Below the pieces are notes generated by a model that saw only the letters and a list, made by a program, of their open reading frames with translations, was not told where the DNA came from and made no database searches. A program made the translations under genes and the position numbers. From Lachnospiraceae bacterium (GTDB taxonomy: Bacteria; Bacillota; Clostridia; Lachnospirales; Lachnospiraceae), in contig JAQVCW010000016.1 in NCBI GenBank assembly GCA_028689585.1, positions 1 through 64,000 on the forward strand: DNA of 64,000 nucleotides, read 5' to 3'. The first letter of the stretch is position 1, and every line of letters begins with the position of its first letter. Below, piece by piece: positions 61,044 to 64,000 of this stretch.

Positions 61044-61066
61044 GGCTGCCGCAAAATGCGGCAGCC
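61044..61066 (-). terminator. Terminator of the oligopeptide ABC operon
   Basis: GGCTGCCGC and GCGGCAGCC pair perfectly with a 5-base loop, 26 bases after the oppF stop; the T-run (GTTACTGTTT) is weak. Confidence 0.6.
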
Positions 61067-61091
61067 ACTTATCCTGTTTTCTGATATCAGT

Positions 61092-62087
61092 TTATTTTTT
61101 ATCATACAAATGGCAGCGAACCTTATGTCCATTTCCCATATCCTTCTCAGCAGGCACCTCCTGCGAGCAGATATCCATACATTTTCTGCAGCGGGTGTGA
61201 AACTTGCAGCCCTTCGGCGGGTTGGCCGGGGAAGGGATGCTGCCCTCCAGAATAATACGGCTGCGCTTCATGTCCGGATCGGGCATGGGAATTGCAGAAA
61301 ACAGCGCCTGAGTATAGGGATGAAGGGGATTGGCAAAAATATCCTCTGTCTCTCCTGTCTCCACCAGTCCTCCCAGGTACATGACTCCGATAGTATCTGA
61401 TATATGCTCCACCACAGAAAGATCATGGGAGATAAACAGATACGTGAGCTGGTGCTTCTGCTGCAGGTCCCGGAGCAGATTGATGATCTGAGCCTGCACG
61501 GATACATCCAGTGCAGAAACCGGCTCATCACAGACTACAAACTCCGGATTCAAAGCCAATGCCCTGGCGATGCAGATACGCTGTCTCTGACCGCCGGAGA
61601 ACTCATGGGGATACCGGTCCTTATGATAGGCCTGGAGTCCGCAGTCATTCATGATTTTAGTGACATAATCCTGATATTCGGACTTTGGCACAAGATTATG
61701 CTCCCGCACCGCCTCGCCGATGATCTCTCCCACCGGAAGTCTGGGGGAAAGGGACGAATAAGGATCCTGAAAAATAATCTGCATCTTCGTCCGCATTTCC
61801 TGCATTTCCTTGTGGGAAAGCTGATTTACATCCTGTCCCTTAAATAATATGGTGCCGTCTGTCTTATCCAGAAGGCGGAGGATTGTCCTGCCTGTAGTGG
61901 ATTTGCCGCAGCCGGATTCTCCCACCAGGCCCATGGTAGTTCCTTTTTTGATTTGAAAGGAAACATCATCCACTGCCCGGACCGCTCCGGTCTGTCCGCC
62001 GAACATACCGCCCTTGATGGGAAAATACTTTTTCAGATGGGACACCTCCAGAATGTTTTCTGTCTCCGTTTCCTGCTGTTTATTCAT
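61092..62087 (-). CDS. oppF: Oligopeptide ABC transporter ATP-binding protein, OppF-like
   Basis: The 331-residue ATPase starts [20 protein letters not shown] at ATG 62087 behind AGGAGGG, overlapping the oppD end by 8 bases. It has Walker [12 protein letters not shown], signature [15 protein letters not shown], Walker [13 protein letters not shown] and the C-terminal oligopeptide-transporter domain with [14 protein letters not shown], a cysteine set that in related proteins binds an iron-sulfur cluster. With OppD it drives peptide uptake. Confidence 0.9.
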   Translation of the reverse strand: MNKQQETETENILEVSHLKKYFPIKGGMFGGQTGAVRAVDDVSFQIKKGTTMGLVGESGCGKSTTGRTILRLLDKTDGTILFKGQDVNQLSHKEMQEMRTKMQIIFQDPYSSLSPRLPVGEIIGEAVREHNLVPKSEYQDYVTKIMNDCGLQAYHKDRYPHEFSGGQRQRICIARALALNPEFVVCDEPVSALDVSVQAQIINLLRDLQQKHQLTYLFISHDLSVVEHISDTIGVMYLGGLVETGETEDIFANPLHPYTQALFSAIPMPDPDMKRSRIILEGSIPSPANPPKGCKFHTRCRKCMDICSQEVPAEKDMGNGHKVRCHLYDKK

Positions 62088-63336
62088 TGGATGTTCCCTC
62101 CTTTCCGTTGTTTTCCACAATTTTTTCCGTTTTGCCCATGTTATCCACCGTTTTTCCGGCCTCTCCGCTGTGTTCTGCTGCCAGCCATCCGGCTTCTTTT
62201 CGTTCTTCATATCGGTAGCAGCTCACTTCATGAGTCTCACTCAGCTTCACCACCCCGGGGTAATGGCCGCTGCATTTATCACAGCTCATTTCACAGCGGT
62301 CTTTGAAATAACAGTAATCCGGCATATTTACCGGATTGGGCACCTTGCCCGGAATGCTGTAAAGCTTCTCCACCTGCTTGCCCACCACCGGCTTGGACCG
62401 CATCAGGCCAATGGTATAGGGGTGGGACGGAGTTTTGAAGATCTCCCGTGCCGTTCCCTTTTCCACCACCCGGCCCGCATACATAACCACTACATAATCC
62501 GCCATCTCCGCGATCACGCCCAGGTCATGGGTGATCAGCATAATGGAGGAATTAATCTGATCCTTCAGCTTGCTCATCAGATCCAGGATCTGTGCCTGAA
62601 TGGTCACATCCAGTGCTGTCGTGGGTTCATCCGCGATAATCAGTCTCGGTCCGCAGGCCAGTCCAATGGCGATACAGATACGCTGGCGCATTCCGCCGGA
62701 AAGCTCATGGGGATACATGCGGTATACCCCTTCGCTGTTGGCAATGCCCACCACCTTCATCATTTCTATGGTGCGCTGTTTTACGTCCTGTTTTGACAGG
62801 TCCGGATTGTGCAGCGCGATGATCTCATCTACCTGCTCACCGATTCGAAATACCGGGTTCAGGGAAGTCATGGGTTCCTGAAAGATCATGGACATTTCAT
62901 TTCCCCGGAGCTTCTGCATCACGCTCGTGGGCGTAGCTGCGATATTGTAAGCAGTCTTTCCCGTGTTGAAACGGATCTCGCCCTCCACCGTCTGCCCCTG
63001 GGGACGCTGTACAAGCTGCATCAAAGACAGGCTGGTCACGGATTTTCCGCAGCCGGATTCCCCTACGATACCCACGGTCTTGCCCTGAGGCACCTCAAAG
63101 GATACTCCGTCCACTGCTTTCACTGTACCGATATCCGTAAAAAAGTAGGTGTGGACATTATCAAATTCTACCACATTATCCGGGTTCTTCATGGCAGTGA
63201 TATATTCCTGCTCCGGTATATTTTTCCGATTTCGTTTCTTTTCGATTTCTCCGGTAATCCTTCGATTCTCCCTGGAAATCTTTCTCGTTTCCTTTCCGGA
63301 AATGTAATTTGCGTTTTTCTTTCCAAACAATGCCAT
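62080..63336 (-). CDS. oppD: Oligopeptide ABC transporter ATP-binding protein, OppD-like
   Basis: The 418-residue ATPase has Walker [16 protein letters not shown], signature LSGGMRQRICIAIGL, Walker B RLIIADEPTTALDVT and the C-terminal DRCEMSCDKC cysteine set. Compared with usual OppD (about 330-350 aa) it has a basic N-terminal extension of about 50 residues (KKNANYISGKETRKISRENR) and a charged C-terminal tail of about 40. It is 8 bases after the oppC gene. Confidence 0.9.
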   Translation of the reverse strand: MALFGKKNANYISGKETRKISRENRRITGEIEKKRNRKNIPEQEYITAMKNPDNVVEFDNVHTYFFTDIGTVKAVDGVSFEVPQGKTVGIVGESGCGKSVTSLSLMQLVQRPQGQTVEGEIRFNTGKTAYNIAATPTSVMQKLRGNEMSMIFQEPMTSLNPVFRIGEQVDEIIALHNPDLSKQDVKQRTIEMMKVVGIANSEGVYRMYPHELSGGMRQRICIAIGLACGPRLIIADEPTTALDVTIQAQILDLMSKLKDQINSSIMLITHDLGVIAEMADYVVVMYAGRVVEKGTAREIFKTPSHPYTIGLMRSKPVVGKQVEKLYSIPGKVPNPVNMPDYCYFKDRCEMSCDKCSGHYPGVVKLSETHEVSCYRYEERKEAGWLAAEHSGEAGKTVDNMGKTEKIVENNGKEGTSNE

Positions 63337-63344
63337 ATGCTCAC

Positions 63345-64000
63345 CTACCTCTTCATCTTCGGGTCAAAAGCATCCCGGAGGCCGTCACCGATAAAGTTGA
63401 AGCCCAATACCGTGATCAGGATCAGGAAACCTGCCGGTATCCATACAAACCAGTAATTTGTCAGTACATAAATATCATTGACCGCATTGACGATATTTCC
63501 CCAGGAAGCAAATGGGAACTTTACACCGATCCCCAGGAAGCTTAAGGTTGCTTCCGTCAAAATCACATCGCCCAGTCCCATGGTAGCCATTACGATCAAC
63601 TGCGGAATAACATTCGGCAGCAAATGGCGAAAAATCCGTCTGGAAATCCGGATACCGGTGGCTTCCGTCGCAATCATAAATTCCTGTTCTCTCAAGGATA
63701 AAATCTGTCCTCGGACCATTCTCGCCATGCTTGGCCAGGTCAGCAGTCCCAGAAGCGCACACAACAGATAGATACGGATTCTCGGATCGACCTGATAATA
63801 ATCCATCACGGCACCGATGATAATATACAGCGGCATGGACGGAATACAGATGACCACGTCCACCAGACGCATCATGAGGGTATCGATCCAGCCTCCAAAA
63901 TAGCCGGAAATACCGCCGATCAGCACACCGATCACAATTTCGATCAAAATAACAACAAAACCAATCAGCAGAGAAATTCTTCCGCCGTACATCAGGCGGG
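63345..64000 (-). CDS. oppC: Oligopeptide ABC transporter permease, OppC-like (partial)
   Basis: The frame runs from the stop at 63345 through the right edge, so the N-terminus is missing (residues before RLMYGGRISLLIG). The remaining 218 residues hold four or five membrane segments and the EAA coupling loop REQEFMIATEATGIRISRRI. TLSFLGIGVKFPFASWGNIV and the FNFIGDGLRDAFDPKMKR ending are typical of OppC/DppC. It forms half of the peptide channel. Confidence 0.9.
   Translation of the reverse strand, partial: RLMYGGRISLLIGFVVILIEIVIGVLIGGISGYFGGWIDTLMMRLVDVVICIPSMPLYIIIGAVMDYYQVDPRIRIYLLCALLGLLTWPSMARMVRGQILSLREQEFMIATEATGIRISRRIFRHLLPNVIPQLIVMATMGLGDVILTEATLSFLGIGVKFPFASWGNIVNAVNDIYVLTNYWFVWIPAGFLILITVLGFNFIGDGLRDAFDPKMKR

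Overview
The window looks like chromosome of a Gram-positive anaerobe of the Clostridia, most likely a Lachnospiraceae gut bacterium. Supporting features are the T-box controlled aspS2-gatCAB operon, LL-diaminopimelate aminotransferase, a type III glutamine synthetase, the rho-rpmE-DUF1385-prmC-prfA-glmM order, several YesN/LytS-type sugar sensing modules, strong AGGAGG ribosome sites and sigma-A promoters. This placement is inferred from gene content; no rRNA or tRNA gene is present. Nearly every gene lies on the minus strand.

Layout. 1-3.7 kb is AT-rich accessory DNA: small orphan ORFs, a decayed ATPase / GNAT / ASCH operon behind a LexA-type SOS box, an IS982 transposase remnant, and a second SOS-box promoter reading off the left edge. 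3.7-7.6 kb holds secreted proteins and a BlaI/BlaR1 pair with BlaI-like operators. 7.6-12.9 kb is the aspS2-gatC-gatA-gatB operon for indirect Asn-tRNA (and Gln-tRNA) synthesis, led by a T-box. 12.9-18.9 kb has a secreted lysozyme-like protein, dapF-dapL, an ANTAR regulator and glnA. 19-29 kb is a YtfQRT-YjfF-like sugar ABC transporter with its own two-component system and a second sugar-binding lipoprotein. 29-41 kb is housekeeping (hisC, an aminotransferase, glmM, prfA, prmC, rpmE, rho). 41-44 kb has a CNNM/HlyC transporter-like protein and a c-di-GMP-I riboswitch in front of a PPEP/anthrax-LF-like zinc peptidase. 44-52.3 kb is a compact type IV pilus / type II secretion-like operon (PilT, PilC/GspF, four small membrane or pseudopilin proteins) continuous with a transglutaminase-like lipoprotein, a sigma factor lacking region 4, an S41 protease and a CdaR-type regulator. 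52.3-64 kb has glnN, a LytS/YesN pair flanked by two sugar-binding proteins, and the start of an oligopeptide ABC operon.

How things connect. Nitrogen: glnA and glnN, 36 kb apart, both have leaders in which a hairpin with an AAAGGG or AAAGGC hexaloop overlaps an intrinsic terminator, matching the ANTAR antitermination design; an ANTAR protein is encoded beside glnA. Surface behaviour: a c-di-GMP riboswitch controls a secreted protease next to pilus genes. Envelope stress: BlaI-like operators sit at the blaI promoter and at a second promoter facing secreted-protein genes.

The window is rich in short repeats. A dispersed element with TACAGTTC ends occurs in short, long and partial forms, and tandem or direct copies of gene 3' ends occur at gatC, hisC, pilC and rho.
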